A DNA stretch of 64,000 nt from BD2-11 clade cluster bacterium bin43 (GCA_002238605.1 MPMR01000020.1:1-64000); one strand, 5' to 3'. Positions 6,785 to 15,900 are shown, counted from the stretch's first letter. Numbers and translations are program-made. The notes: generated by a model not told the origin, from the letters alone.

Positions 6785-8917
6785 CTATTCGAAGTTCCCG
6801 GGCACCGCTTCGTGCATCTCCGCGGCCACGTCCTCGGCGGACCGGAAGCGCGACATGTCCAGATCGAAGTCCGGCGGCGTGCGGCGCCGGATCTTGGCGA
6901 CCAGCTCGCGGACCTCGCGGGGCGCCATCCCCAGCCCGCGCAGATCCTCGAAGCCGAGGTTGGCGCGGTCTCCACGTACCGCCAGCCCGCCGTCCGGCGT
7001 CGCTTCCAGCAACCTCGCCAGCGCGTCGATCTCCATCCGGCTCAGCTTGTCGCCGCACACCTGATAGTCGATCCACGCCTCGAAGCTCATCGGGGCCACG
7101 CGCTTGAGCATCCCGGCCATCACCCGCCCGAACTCCTGGATCTCCCACTGGGCGTGATCGTCCACGCGCAGCGTGAGAAAGTGCAGGAGGTTGTGCAGGT
7201 CGATCTTCCAGTACCACTGCGTGTAGGTCGAGAGCGGCAGGTCGATACGGGCCAGCTCGCGGGCGACATCCTCCTGGACCATCCAGGTGTAGGCCCGGGA
7301 AGCGGAGGCCCGCACATCCTCCCATCGTTGGATGGCATCCTCGTACAGGCGCTCCGAGGCGGCATCCTCCTCCCTGCCCTGATTGTTGGCGCTGCTCTGC
7401 AGCGAGAAGTGGCCGGGATCCGGGCTGTAGAAAAGGAGCGGCATCAGGCTATACCGGCCCGAGTATTCGTTAATGGAGTTGTGGGTGACGATGCCGTTTG
7501 CCACAAAGTTGTGGTATGGCCCCTCGACTTCGAGGTCGTATGTCTCCCGCTCGCCCACGAACTCGAAACGCCTGATCCGCACGAGCTTGGCTTTGTCGAG
7601 GCGGTTCCAGGGAATCCGGGGGCGCGGTACCCACTCGGACTTTACCGGCGGACCGCCAAGCCGCTCCACGAAATCGAGCTCCCGGCCGGCAATCGAGCGG
7701 TGGCAGTCCCCGCATAGCGTTGTAAGGTTGTTGGGATCGCGGGCTCGGTCGAGGTCCGCCCACACGGGTACGATGTGATGGCAGTGGAGCTCCGATCGCC
7801 TCTCCTCGCAGAGCTGGCAGGTCCATCCATTGCCTGCATGAATCCTCGCGGCGATCTGAGTCGTCCATCGGCCGATCGATGCCCGGTCGTCGGATCTTCC
7901 GCCGCGCCAGAAGTTGGACGCGGGACCGCTGCGGGCGGTCCGGATCGCGGCGAGAAACCGCTTTGACGGTTCCCGCGGCCCCAGCTGGTAGGTTGTTCCG
8001 CGATTCCAGGGCCTCGCTCCCTTTTCGAAGCAACCTCGCCCGGGCTCTGTGAGACGGTAGTGCCTTAGCCACTTGCGGATCGTATGCACCGTCACGCCAC
8101 ACGCCTGCGCCAGGTCGGCCAACGACCGCCAGTCCCCGCGGTATTCGCGCTGCAGCCAGATCGGATCGCGGTAGAATGCGGGGCGCTCTTCGGCTGCGCC
8201 GTTGACATATGCGAAATGGTCGCCGGGCCGCCATACAGCGCGCCCGCCAACCTCCCGCAATCCGGTCGCTCGCCGAAGCGTCTGCCAGCCGGTGGCGAAC
8301 AGGAATCGGTGATCAGATGTGGCTTCGATCGACTTGCCGTCGTCCAGAACCATCCTGAACACCGGCTTCCGACCGTTCCGGTACACGCCCAGAACGCGGG
8401 TGTGCTGGAACGCCAGAGTGTCCTCGTTGACTTGCCTTAGCTTCATCCCGCGCACGCGATCGCGGCGAAAAAACCGGTTCCGCTGCTTGTCGGGACGAGT
8501 TCGATTCCGAGTGGGTTGAAAGCGTCGCCAGATCTCTTCGATGGGTAGCTTGTAGAGCTGGCGACGCCCCCTCGCTTCCGCGCCCGGCAGGTCGAAGAAG
8601 ACCTCGGTGCCCTCCGCCAGACACGCCGTCCGGTGCCGCACCCACTGGCGCGCCACGAACATCGGCATGGCGCAGTGGAACTTGAGTTCGACCATCTCGC
8701 TGGGCGTGGTGTGCAGATGGCGGCGCAGGTAGCGGATGAGCCCACGGGTGGCGCTGCGCTTGCGGGTGCCGTAGCCGTAGCTGACCCGCGCGGCGTGCTC
8801 GATGCTCTCGTCGCTCCCCATGTAGTCGACCAGCGAGACGAATCCGTGGTCGAGCACGGGGTAATAGAGTCCGAGGATCTCCTCGGCTTCGGGAGTAGTG
8901 GGACGTCTTGTTTCCAT
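6785..8917 (-). CDS. thyX: FAD-dependent thymidylate synthase ThyX interrupted by an intein
   Basis: ThyX makes dTMP from dUMP using methylene-tetrahydrofolate and FAD. The extein begins METRRPTTPEAEE, continues with PVLDHGFVSLVDYMGSDESI and an ARVSYG segment, and ends in the usual C-terminal domain (SGRYSLMPLLFYSPD). The family signature RHRxxS is split: RHRTA is at residues 94-98 and its Ser is residue 481, with a 382-residue intein between. The spliced protein would be about 328 residues. The frame is open upstream to an earlier ATG at 9043, but homology to ThyX starts near 8917, so that start was chosen although no good ribosome site precedes it. Divergent from the aldehyde dehydrogenase gene. 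An organism depending on this gene for dTMP would need the intein to splice (inference). Confidence 0.93.
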   Translation of the reverse strand: METRRPTTPEAEEILGLYYPVLDHGFVSLVDYMGSDESIEHAARVSYGYGTRKRSATRGLIRYLRRHLHTTPSEMVELKFHCAMPMFVARQWVRHRTACLAEGTEVFFDLPGAEARGRRQLYKLPIEEIWRRFQPTRNRTRPDKQRNRFFRRDRVRGMKLRQVNEDTLAFQHTRVLGVYRNGRKPVFRMVLDDGKSIEATSDHRFLFATGWQTLRRATGLREVGGRAVWRPGDHFAYVNGAAEERPAFYRDPIWLQREYRGDWRSLADLAQACGVTVHTIRKWLRHYRLTEPGRGCFEKGARPWNRGTTYQLGPREPSKRFLAAIRTARSGPASNFWRGGRSDDRASIGRWTTQIAARIHAGNGWTCQLCEERRSELHCHHIVPVWADLDRARDPNNLTTLCGDCHRSIAGRELDFVERLGGPPVKSEWVPRPRIPWNRLDKAKLVRIRRFEFVGERETYDLEVEGPYHNFVANGIVTHNSINEYSGRYSLMPLLFYSPDPGHFSLQSSANNQGREEDAASERLYEDAIQRWEDVRASASRAYTWMVQEDVARELARIDLPLSTYTQWYWKIDLHNLLHFLTLRVDDHAQWEIQEFGRVMAGMLKRVAPMSFEAWIDYQVCGDKLSRMEIDALARLLEATPDGGLAVRGDRANLGFEDLRGLGMAPREVRELVAKIRRRTPPDFDLDMSRFRSAEDVAAEMHEAVPGNFE
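7478..8623 (-). other. Intein in ThyX with HTH and HNH homing-endonuclease segments
   Basis: Starts at Cys99 of the precursor (block A CLAEGTEV) and ends VANGIVTHN, followed by the +1 Ser that belongs to the host RHRxxS motif. Block B is ATSDHRF (Thr and His spaced TxxH). Block F/G is ETYDLEVEG...THN. In the middle, about intein residues 168-190 form a helix-turn-helix-like stretch (SLADLAQACGVTVHTIRKWL). Residues 269-308 form an HNH nuclease: CxxC, HH (282-283), NN (298-299), CxxCH (304-308). All splice residues appear intact, so splicing is predicted. HNH inteins move by cutting intein-free alleles (established for homing endonucleases). Confidence 0.92.
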
Positions 8918-9057
8918 GCGTGATCCGGCTACGCTTTCGTGGGGATGGACGACACTGCCATGAGTTGCTTCCTCGTCTCGAATTGCTTCCTTGTCTCGGA
9001 ACGCTTCGTTGTAGGTTGAATCCCGAGCCACTTCGCTCCGCATGGAGGTTACATCCG

Positions 9058-10425
9058 ATGCCGTTCACTGCGATAGATCCCGCGACCGGCCGGCGCATCC
9101 GGGACTACCCGGAGATGTCTTCCGGGGATTACGCCCGCGCCGTGGCAGGCTGCCAGAACGCCTTTCGGGCCTGGCGCGGCACCCCCATGGAGGAGCGGTC
9201 GCGGCTGGTGGGAAGCCTGGCGGCCATCCTCTGCCAGCGGCGCGAAGAGTTCGCCGAACTCATGACCCGCGAAATGGGGAAGCCCGTGCGCGAGGCGCGC
9301 GCGGAGATCGAAAAATGCGCGACGGTGTGCGAGTTCTACGCCGGGCAGGCCCCCGGCTATCTGGCTCCGCAACCGGTCGAAACCGATGCCCGCCAGAGCT
9401 TCATCACCTTTCAGCCGATCGGCATCGTCTTCGCCATCATGCCGTGGAACTACCCCTTCTGGCAGGTCTTCAGGTTCGCCGCGCCCAACCTGATGGCGGG
9501 GAACGGGACGCTGCTCAAGCACGCGCCCAACGTCCCGGGGTGCGCGCTTGCCATCGAGGGCGTCTTCCGCGAAGCCGGCTTCCCCGACGACCTCTTCCGG
9601 GCCCTGCTCATCGACCACGAGCGCGCCGCCGAACTGATCGCCGACCCGCGCGTGCGCGCCGTGACGCTCACGGGGAGCACGGTCGCCGGGAAGACGGTGG
9701 CCGCGACCGCCGCCGCCCACGTCAAGAAGTCGGTGCTGGAGCTGGGCGGCAACGACCCGTGCATCGTGCTCGAGGACGCCGACCTGGAGCTCGCCACCCG
9801 CCAGTGCGTGACCAGCCGCCTGATCAACGCCGGGCAGAGCTGCATCGCCGCCAAGCGCTGCATCGTGGTGGAGCCCGTGCTCGCGGAGCTGCGCGAGCGG
9901 GTCGTGGAGGCGATGGGCGGGGCGACCTTCGGCGATCCCTTCGACGAGGCCAACCGCATCGGGCCGCTGGCGCGCGAGGACCTGCGCGACCGCCTGCACG
10001 CCCAGGTGCGGGCAAGCGTCGAGGCGGGCGCAGCGCTGCTGGTGGGCGGCGAGGTGCCCGACCGGCCGGGCTGGTTCTATCCGCCCACGGTTCTGGGCGG
10101 CGTGGCCCCGGGAATGCCCGCCTACGAGGAGGAGCTGTTCGGCCCGGTCGTGTCCATCGTGCCGGTGGCGGACGAGCGCGAGGCCATCGCGGCCGCCAAC
10201 GACACCCGCTATGGGCTGGGCGCCTCGGTCTTCACGCGCGACCTGGAGCGCGGGCGGCGCATCGCGGCCGAGGAGATCGATGCCGGCAACTGCTTCGTGA
10301 ACGCCTTCGTGCGCTCCGACCCGCAGCTCCCCTTCGGCGGGGTCAAGGAAAGCGGCTACGGGCGCGAGCTCTCCCTCTTCGGCATCCACGAGTTCGTGAA
10401 CGTGAAGTCGGTGTGGGTGGATTGA
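9058..10425 (+). CDS. NAD(P)-dependent aldehyde dehydrogenase (succinate-semialdehyde type)
   Basis: A 455-residue protein of the aldehyde dehydrogenase superfamily. The start at 9058 has GGAGG nine bases upstream, and the residues after it match the family N-terminus (AIDPATG). The catalytic pair is Glu228 in VLELGG and Cys262 in NAGQSCIAAKR; the PWNYPFWQ and FGGVKESGYGRE signatures are also seen. The short N-terminus and the CIAAKR context resemble the succinate-semialdehyde dehydrogenase branch, which oxidises succinic semialdehyde to succinate, but other aldehydes are possible. It is cytoplasmic and sits just upstream of a periplasmic aldehyde oxidoreductase-type operon, so the two may deal with related aldehydes in two compartments (inference). 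Confidence 0.93.
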   Translation: MPFTAIDPATGRRIRDYPEMSSGDYARAVAGCQNAFRAWRGTPMEERSRLVGSLAAILCQRREEFAELMTREMGKPVREARAEIEKCATVCEFYAGQAPGYLAPQPVETDARQSFITFQPIGIVFAIMPWNYPFWQVFRFAAPNLMAGNGTLLKHAPNVPGCALAIEGVFREAGFPDDLFRALLIDHERAAELIADPRVRAVTLTGSTVAGKTVAATAAAHVKKSVLELGGNDPCIVLEDADLELATRQCVTSRLINAGQSCIAAKRCIVVEPVLAELRERVVEAMGGATFGDPFDEANRIGPLAREDLRDRLHAQVRASVEAGAALLVGGEVPDRPGWFYPPTVLGGVAPGMPAYEEELFGPVVSIVPVADEREAIAAANDTRYGLGASVFTRDLERGRRIAAEEIDAGNCFVNAFVRSDPQLPFGGVKESGYGRELSLFGIHEFVNVKSVWVD

Positions 10426-10471
10426 TTCCACCCTCCAGCCACTCGCATCTCCGGGGGTTGCTCCGTATCTT

Positions 10472-10492
10472 GGCACGTTGTGAAAGCGTGCC
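10472..10492. promoter_or_regulatory. Inverted repeat ahead of the molybdenum oxidoreductase operon
   Basis: GGCACG (10472-10477) and CGTGCC (10487-10492) are separated by 9 bp. They lie between the aldehyde dehydrogenase stop and the start of the 2Fe-2S subunit. They could be an operator or a weak terminator. Confidence 0.3.
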
Positions 10493-10534
10493 GGGCTCTC
10501 TCCGGCCAGCGACGCCACGAAGGAGGTGATGACC

Positions 10535-11170
10535 GTGACCGAAGTCGAGATCATCCGCGACCGCGGTCCCCGCAACTACTCCCGCCGCAAGTTCATCAAG
10601 GGCGTGATCGCGGCGGGCGCGACCGTCTCCGCATCCAGCTACCTCTTCCGGGGCCCGGGGGTGTTGACCGCCGGCCAGGCCCGGGGCGGGGTGGAAAGGC
10701 TGATGACGCTCACCGTCAACGGCCAGCAGCGGCGGGTGGACGTGCTCCCGTACGAGACGCTCGCCATGACCCTGCGCTACAAGCTGGGACTGACCGGGAC
10801 CAAGCTGGGGTGCGACCGCGCCGAGTGCGGGGCCTGCACCGTCCACATCGACGGGGTGCCGCACTATTCCTGCTCGATGCTGACCCACCAGGTGCGCGGC
10901 CGTGAGATTCGCAGCATCGAGGGGCTCGAGAGCCCTGACGGGGAGCTTCATCCCGTGCAACAGGCGGTCATGGACGAGGGCGGCTTCCAGTGCGCCTTCT
11001 GCGCCCCCGGCTTCATCATGAGCATGGCGGCTTTCGTGGAGGAGAATCCCGGTGCCAACCGCGCCCAGTGCGCGCAAGCGCTCTCCGGCAACCTCTGCCG
11101 CTGCGGCGACTACAACAAGATCCTCGATTCGGCGGAGCGAGCCGTCGAGTTGATGGGCCAGCGCGCCTGA
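10535..11170 (+). CDS. 2Fe-2S subunit of a periplasmic xanthine dehydrogenase-family oxidoreductase, Tat-exported
   Basis: About 211 residues. AGGAGG at 10521-10526 lies eight bases before GTG 10535; GTG 10526 and ATG 10529 overlap or crowd that site, so 10535 is preferred. The N-terminus carries a Tat signal (SRRKFIKGVIAAGA). Then come a plant-type ferredoxin cluster (CDRAECGAC...C) and a second helical 2Fe-2S domain (CAFCAPG, CRCGDY). This is the small subunit of molybdenum hydroxylases such as PaoA. Because only this subunit has a Tat signal, the partner subunits are probably co-exported as a folded complex, as known for PaoABC. First gene of a five-gene plus-strand run. Confidence 0.92.
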   Translation: MTEVEIIRDRGPRNYSRRKFIKGVIAAGATVSASSYLFRGPGVLTAGQARGGVERLMTLTVNGQQRRVDVLPYETLAMTLRYKLGLTGTKLGCDRAECGACTVHIDGVPHYSCSMLTHQVRGREIRSIEGLESPDGELHPVQQAVMDEGGFQCAFCAPGFIMSMAAFVEENPGANRAQCAQALSGNLCRCGDYNKILDSAERAVELMGQRA

Positions 11171-11198
11171 CGGACGGCGTTTTACGGAGGAGGATGAA

Positions 11199-13616
11199 AT
11201 GGCCGAGAAGGCTATTGGACGAGACATCGCGCCGCCGGATCTGCGAGCCAAGATCACCGGCCGGGCCAGGTACGCCGAGGACTTCCGCGCGGAGGGCATG
11301 CTGTTCGCCAAGCTGCTGCTGTCGCCCATGCCCCACTGCAGCGTGCGCCGCATCGACGCGAGCGCGGCGCTGGCGATGGAGGGGGTGGTCGACATCCTGA
11401 CCGCCGACGACCCGATGATGCCCGAGATCACCGGGGTGGGCGCGGAGGCGGCCCTGACCAACGAACCGCTCTACGAGGGCGAGCCCGTTCTGGCGGTGGC
11501 CGCGGTCGACGAGACCACGGCGGCGAACGCCATCGAGGCGATCCGGGTCGACTTCGAGCCTCTGCCCTTCGTGGTGGACCCGCTCGACAGCCTGCGCCCG
11601 GGCGGCCCCAACGCCCGCCTGGACGGCAACATCCAGTGGCGCGAGGGCCAGACCCGCGAGATCCGCGAGTTCAAGTGGACCGACGCCGACTTCGATGCGG
11701 CAGGCCCGGATCGCCTTCCCATGGGCGAGCCGCAGGTCGAGTGGAACGTGGGCGACGTCGGGGACGGGTTCGCGGACGCGGATCTGGTGCTCGAGGAGAC
11801 GATCCTGCACCAGTCGCTCTCGCATCACCCGATGGAACCGCGCACCTGCATGGCGTACTGGCAGAACGACAAGCTGTACCTGCACGCCTCCACCCAGAGC
11901 ACCGCGCGCACCCATGCCGCCCTGGCCAATCGCCTGGGCCTCGACCAGTCCCAGGTCGTGCTGGTGGCGGAGTACTGCGGAGGGGGCTTCGGCAGCAAGA
12001 TCTCCGGAGCGCCCATCAACGACGTGGCCGCGATCCTCTCGCGCAAGACCGGACGCCCGGTCATGCTGCGCATCAACCGCTACGAGGAGACCTACATCGG
12101 CCGCGCGCGTCCCGGGTTCCAGTCGTTCGCGAAGATGGGCTTCAGGAACGACGGGCGGGTCACCGCCATCGATCTCTATATCGTGCAGGACGCCGGCTCC
12201 TACGGCAGCTCGGGCGACTTCAACACCGCCGGGACGGTGGCGTCGCTCTCCTACCAGCCCGAGAGCATGCGTTTCCGCGCGGTGTCGGTGTACACCAACA
12301 CGCCTCCGCGTTCGGCGCAGCGGGCTCCGGGCGGCGCCCAGATCGTGGCCATGCTCGAGCCCATCATGGACAAGGCCGCGCGCGAACTGGGAGTCGACCG
12401 CCTGGCGATTCGGCGCGTCAACGCCCCCGGGCCCGATGGTTGGCTGGGCGCGAACCAGGGATCCCTCTCAAGTTGCTTCGCGCGCGAGGCGCTGGACATC
12501 GGCGCCGAGGTCTTCGGCTGGGAGGAGAAGACGCAACTGAGTGGAACCCGGCGGGGAACGAAATCCATCGGCGTCGGCATCGGCGTGAGCCCCTTCGTGG
12601 GCGGCAGCCGGGGAATGGACGGCCTGCTGGTGATCCGCCCCGACGGGAAGCTCTACATCCATCAGGGCATCGGCAATCTGGGCACGCACTCGATCGCCGA
12701 CACTGCGCGCGCCGCCGCGGATGTCCTGGGGATGGACTGGAACGACTGCGAGGTGGTGTGGGGCGACACTTCCCGCAACCTGCCCTGGAGCTCGAGCCAG
12801 TCCGGGAGCCAGACCACGCACGCCCATACCCGCGCCAACCACGCGGCGGCCCTGGACGCCAAGGCCAAGCTGCAAGAGATCGCGGCCGGCGCGCTGGGCG
12901 GGTCTCCCGACGCCTACGACTGCGCGGACGGACGCGTCTTCCAGAGTTCCAATCCCGGGCGCGGAATGAGCTTCGCCGACGCCGCCCGGCGGGCGATCGA
13001 GATGGGCGGCCGGTACAGCGGACAGGAACTGCCCGACGACCTCAACCCGATGACGGTGGCCTCCGCGACCAACCTGGCCGGCGAGGGTCTGATGGGTGTC
13101 GCCCGCGACAACTACGGGGGCGACGGCAGCATCTGGTCATGGGTGATGGGATTCGCCCAGGTCGAGGTGGATGTCGAGACCGGCCAGGTCGACCTGACCG
13201 AGTACACCGGCGTGACCGACTGCGGCACGGTGCTGCACCCGCGCAGCCTGGGGGCGCAGATCCACGGCGGTTCGGTGCAGGGCTTCGGACAGGCGCGCAG
13301 CCAGAAGTGGGTCTTCGACCCGCAATGGGGCGTGGCCTTCGCCAAGCGCTTCTACACGGCCCGTCCGCCCGGCATTCTGGACGTTCCGCTGGAGATGAAA
13401 TGGGCCGCCGTCGACCTTCCCGATCCGCAGACGCCGGTGGGCGCCAAGGGCATCGGCGAACCGCCCGTCGGGGCGGGGGCGGCCGCGGTCGCGTCGGCGG
13501 TCGCAGACGCTCTCGGCGGCCAATGCCTGTGCCGGACGCCGCTCACCACGGACGTGGTGCTCGCGGCGCTTACGGGCACCGAGCAGCCGTACCGCCCACT
13601 CGAAACACACGTGTAA
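11199..13616 (+). CDS. Molybdopterin-binding large subunit of xanthine dehydrogenase-family aldehyde oxidoreductase
   Basis: An 805-residue catalytic subunit with a good ribosome site (GGAGG). It has the aldehyde oxidase/xanthine dehydrogenase a/b hammerhead at the N-terminus (ITGRARYAEDF) and the molybdopterin-binding domain after it. GGGFGSK, RAPGGAQ and the C-terminal AKGIGEPP, whose Glu is the usual base near the Mo centre, are visible. It has no signal of its own; export is expected through the Tat signal of the preceding subunit. The substrate cannot be read from the sequence: aldehydes or N-heterocycles are the normal choices. The closest architectural match is periplasmic PaoC or isoquinoline-oxidoreductase-like proteins. 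Confidence 0.93.
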   Translation: MAEKAIGRDIAPPDLRAKITGRARYAEDFRAEGMLFAKLLLSPMPHCSVRRIDASAALAMEGVVDILTADDPMMPEITGVGAEAALTNEPLYEGEPVLAVAAVDETTAANAIEAIRVDFEPLPFVVDPLDSLRPGGPNARLDGNIQWREGQTREIREFKWTDADFDAAGPDRLPMGEPQVEWNVGDVGDGFADADLVLEETILHQSLSHHPMEPRTCMAYWQNDKLYLHASTQSTARTHAALANRLGLDQSQVVLVAEYCGGGFGSKISGAPINDVAAILSRKTGRPVMLRINRYEETYIGRARPGFQSFAKMGFRNDGRVTAIDLYIVQDAGSYGSSGDFNTAGTVASLSYQPESMRFRAVSVYTNTPPRSAQRAPGGAQIVAMLEPIMDKAARELGVDRLAIRRVNAPGPDGWLGANQGSLSSCFAREALDIGAEVFGWEEKTQLSGTRRGTKSIGVGIGVSPFVGGSRGMDGLLVIRPDGKLYIHQGIGNLGTHSIADTARAAADVLGMDWNDCEVVWGDTSRNLPWSSSQSGSQTTHAHTRANHAAALDAKAKLQEIAAGALGGSPDAYDCADGRVFQSSNPGRGMSFADAARRAIEMGGRYSGQELPDDLNPMTVASATNLAGEGLMGVARDNYGGDGSIWSWVMGFAQVEVDVETGQVDLTEYTGVTDCGTVLHPRSLGAQIHGGSVQGFGQARSQKWVFDPQWGVAFAKRFYTARPPGILDVPLEMKWAAVDLPDPQTPVGAKGIGEPPVGAGAAAVASAVADALGGQCLCRTPLTTDVVLAALTGTEQPYRPLETHV

Positions 13617-13631
13617 CCGGAGGCTCCGACC

Positions 13632-14630
13632 ATGGCCGTCATTCGCGACATGATCCCGCCGTGCGAGCTTTTCCAGCCGGCGAGCATCGGCGACGCACTC
13701 AACCTTCTCGACCAGTACGGGGACGACTCCTGGGTTCTGGCGGGCGGACTGGACAGCTTCGACTGGTTCAAGGACCGCATCAAGCGGCCGGAAGCCATCG
13801 TGGACCTCGGGGGCATCGAGGAGCTCACGGGCATCCGCGCCGACGGTGACGGGCTCGTCATCGGCCCGATGACCTCCCTGACCGAGGTGGCGACCCACCC
13901 CGACATCGTCGGCCGCTTCGGGCTCCTGGCCCAGGCCGCCGCGGAAGTGGCCACGCCCCAGATCCGCAACCAGGGCACCCTGGGCGGCAACCTCGCCCAG
14001 GACACCCGCTGCTGGTACTACCGCGGCGGATGGCCCTGCTACCGGGCAGGCGGAAACATCTGTTACGCCTCGGCGCCCAAGGCCATGAACGCCGAGCACT
14101 GCGTCTTCGGCGCCAGCCGCTGCGTCGCAGTCAATCCATCGGATACCGCGCCCGCCACGATCGCGCTGGATGCGCAGATGGTGGTCACGAATTCGTCCGG
14201 CGAGACCGTGTACGACGCCGAGGACTTCTTCATCGGCCCCGGCATCGACATCGAGCGCATGACGGTCATGGAGCCCGGCGACCTGCTCACCTCGATCCGC
14301 ATTCCGGGCACCTGGGCCGGCGCGGACTTCTACTTCGAGAAAATCCGTGACCGCCAGTCGTGGGACTTCTCGCTGGTGACCGTCGCTTCGGCGATCCGCG
14401 CCTCGGGCGGCACGATCCAGGACGCGCGCATCTCGGTAAACGGGGTCGCGCCCTACCCGATGCGGCTGGACGAGGCCGAGCGGGCGGTCATCGGCCAGGC
14501 GGCGAGCGACGACACCGGCATCGCAGCCGGGGACATCGCCATCCGGCGCGCGCAACCACTCCGCCACAACGCGTACAAGCTCCCGCTCATGAAGAATCTG
14601 GTGCGGCGAGCCGTGCGCGCGGAGGTGTAG
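13632..14630 (+). CDS. FAD-binding subunit with an additional Cys-rich (4Fe-4S) insertion
   Basis: A 332-residue medium subunit of the molybdenum hydroxylase family. The FAD-binding segments are near residues 35-50 (VLAGGLDSFDWFK) and in ATPQIRNQGTLGGNLAQ. Between them and the C-terminal CO-dehydrogenase flavoprotein domain lies a cysteine-rich loop (CWYYRGGWPC, GGNIC, EHCVFG, RCVAVNPSD). A loop of this kind binds an extra 4Fe-4S cluster in PaoB and 4-hydroxybenzoyl-CoA reductase. It begins 15 bp after the Mo subunit and ends just before the cytochrome b start. The extra cluster suits electron transfer onward to the cytochrome rather than to NAD (inference). Confidence 0.92.
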   Translation: MAVIRDMIPPCELFQPASIGDALNLLDQYGDDSWVLAGGLDSFDWFKDRIKRPEAIVDLGGIEELTGIRADGDGLVIGPMTSLTEVATHPDIVGRFGLLAQAAAEVATPQIRNQGTLGGNLAQDTRCWYYRGGWPCYRAGGNICYASAPKAMNAEHCVFGASRCVAVNPSDTAPATIALDAQMVVTNSSGETVYDAEDFFIGPGIDIERMTVMEPGDLLTSIRIPGTWAGADFYFEKIRDRQSWDFSLVTVASAIRASGGTIQDARISVNGVAPYPMRLDEAERAVIGQAASDDTGIAAGDIAIRRAQPLRHNAYKLPLMKNLVRRAVRAEV

Positions 14631-14632
14631 AG

Positions 14633-15469
14633 GTGGAGCTCTGGCGCAGGGCCGCCAATCCATGGAATCAGGACGTCCTCATCGGGATCTCCTTCGACCT
14701 GATGTGGGCCGCGCTGATCGCGGGCGTTGTCTTCGTGACCGCGCACGCCCTCTGGGTGCGCCGCCTGGCGACCGCCAACGGTCACGGCGATGACGCCCCG
14801 GCTCCCCCGGGGCTGCCGATGCGCATCCTGCGCCACACTTTTTCGGCGCGGGCGTTCCACTGGCTGATGGCGATCGCCATGTTCGCGCTGCTCGTCACCG
14901 CGTTCTTCCCGTGGGCGGGCATCCAGTTTCCGTGGGTGACCATCCACTGGCTGGCAGGGGTGCTGCTGATCCTGACGGTCATCTACCACATCATCCACTC
15001 CACCTTCTGGCAGGACTTCTGGTCGATGTGGGTGGGGAAGGAGGACGTCGAGACGGCCAAGCGCGAGGTGAAGCGGTTCTTCGGCAAGGAGCAGCCCGAG
15101 GGCCCCAAGGCGGCCAAGTACCCGCTGGACCACAAGATGTACCACCACGTCATCGTGGTCGTGACCTTCGCGGCCGTGTTGACGGGCGTGCTCATGATGT
15201 TCCGGGTCGACACCTGGTTCTGGGAGCGCAATCCCTACATCCTCTCCGACGCGATGTGGGGCGTGGTCTACGTGGTGCACGGGCTGAGCGGCGTGGCGCT
15301 GATCTCGCTGGTCATCGCGCACATCTACTTCGCGATTCGGCCCGAGAAGTTGTGGATCACGAAGTCGATGTTCAGCGGCTTCGTGAACCGGAAGGACTAC
15401 CTCGAGCACCACGACCCCGAGCGCTGGGCGGGCGACAGCCCCCGGGGGCAGCTCCCGGAACAGACTTGA
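14633..15469 (+). CDS. Membrane cytochrome b (formate dehydrogenase gamma-like), probable electron acceptor
   Basis: About 278 residues, starting at GTG 14633 directly after the FAD subunit stop (ribosome site GGAGG in its tail). At least four to five transmembrane helices carry histidines suited to haem b: HTFSARAFHWLM, TIHWLAGVLL with YHIIH, MYHHVIVVVT, and VHGLSGVALISLVIAHIYF. The layout matches the di-haem cytochrome b/b561 family seen with formate dehydrogenases and hydrogenases. Placed after the three Mo-enzyme genes, it most likely passes their electrons to the quinone pool. That would make the complex respiratory instead of oxygen-reducing; this is an inference from gene order. Confidence 0.88.
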   Translation: MELWRRAANPWNQDVLIGISFDLMWAALIAGVVFVTAHALWVRRLATANGHGDDAPAPPGLPMRILRHTFSARAFHWLMAIAMFALLVTAFFPWAGIQFPWVTIHWLAGVLLILTVIYHIIHSTFWQDFWSMWVGKEDVETAKREVKRFFGKEQPEGPKAAKYPLDHKMYHHVIVVVTFAAVLTGVLMMFRVDTWFWERNPYILSDAMWGVVYVVHGLSGVALISLVIAHIYFAIRPEKLWITKSMFSGFVNRKDYLEHHDPERWAGDSPRGQLPEQT

Positions 15470-15900
15470 CGCGGAGCGAGTTGCGCGCCCGCATCGAGGC
15501 GATCGAGGAAAGCTACGAGTTCTTCCTGGCCTACGCGGCCCAGGGAGCTTCCGGTTCCGGGTCAGGTGCTTCAAGTGGCCAGGTGCGGCAGTTCCTGGCC
15601 AGGACGGAGGAAGCCCTCGCAGGGCTGGGCGAGGGGGTTGCGGAACTGGCGGAAACGGCGGGGCTGACCCCGGCTTCGGCATATCGCGGGATGGCCGGGG
15701 TGCTGGCCCGGGATGCCGAAAGCACCCTGGCGGCCGTGCAGCTCGTCTCCGCCCAGAGGTGGGTCAGCTCCCAGCTGATCGACAACCTGAACGCCTCCAT
15801 CCACTTCCGGGCGCTTCTCACCGACCTCTTCCTGATCGACGAGATCCTCGATATCCAGGACGCCGCCCGGGGAGGCAACACCCCTCCCGCAGACGGGTAG
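15466..15900 (+). CDS. Small helical protein of unknown function at the end of the oxidoreductase operon
   Basis: I do not recognise the family. The frame is open after the cytochrome b stop, and TTG 15466 overlaps that stop (TTGA), so translation is probably coupled; TTG 15481 is an alternative. About 144 residues, mostly alpha-helical and Ala/Glu/Leu-rich (EAIEESYEFFLAYAAQG, ELAETAGLTPASAY, IDNLNASIHFRALLTDLF), with a Ser/Gly linker near residues 30-40. No signal peptide or cofactor motif is present. The position suggests a maturation or stability factor for the Mo enzyme, but nothing in the sequence proves this. Confidence 0.65.
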   Translation: MTRSELRARIEAIEESYEFFLAYAAQGASGSGSGASSGQVRQFLARTEEALAGLGEGVAELAETAGLTPASAYRGMAGVLARDAESTLAAVQLVSAQRWVSSQLIDNLNASIHFRALLTDLFLIDEILDIQDAARGGNTPPADG

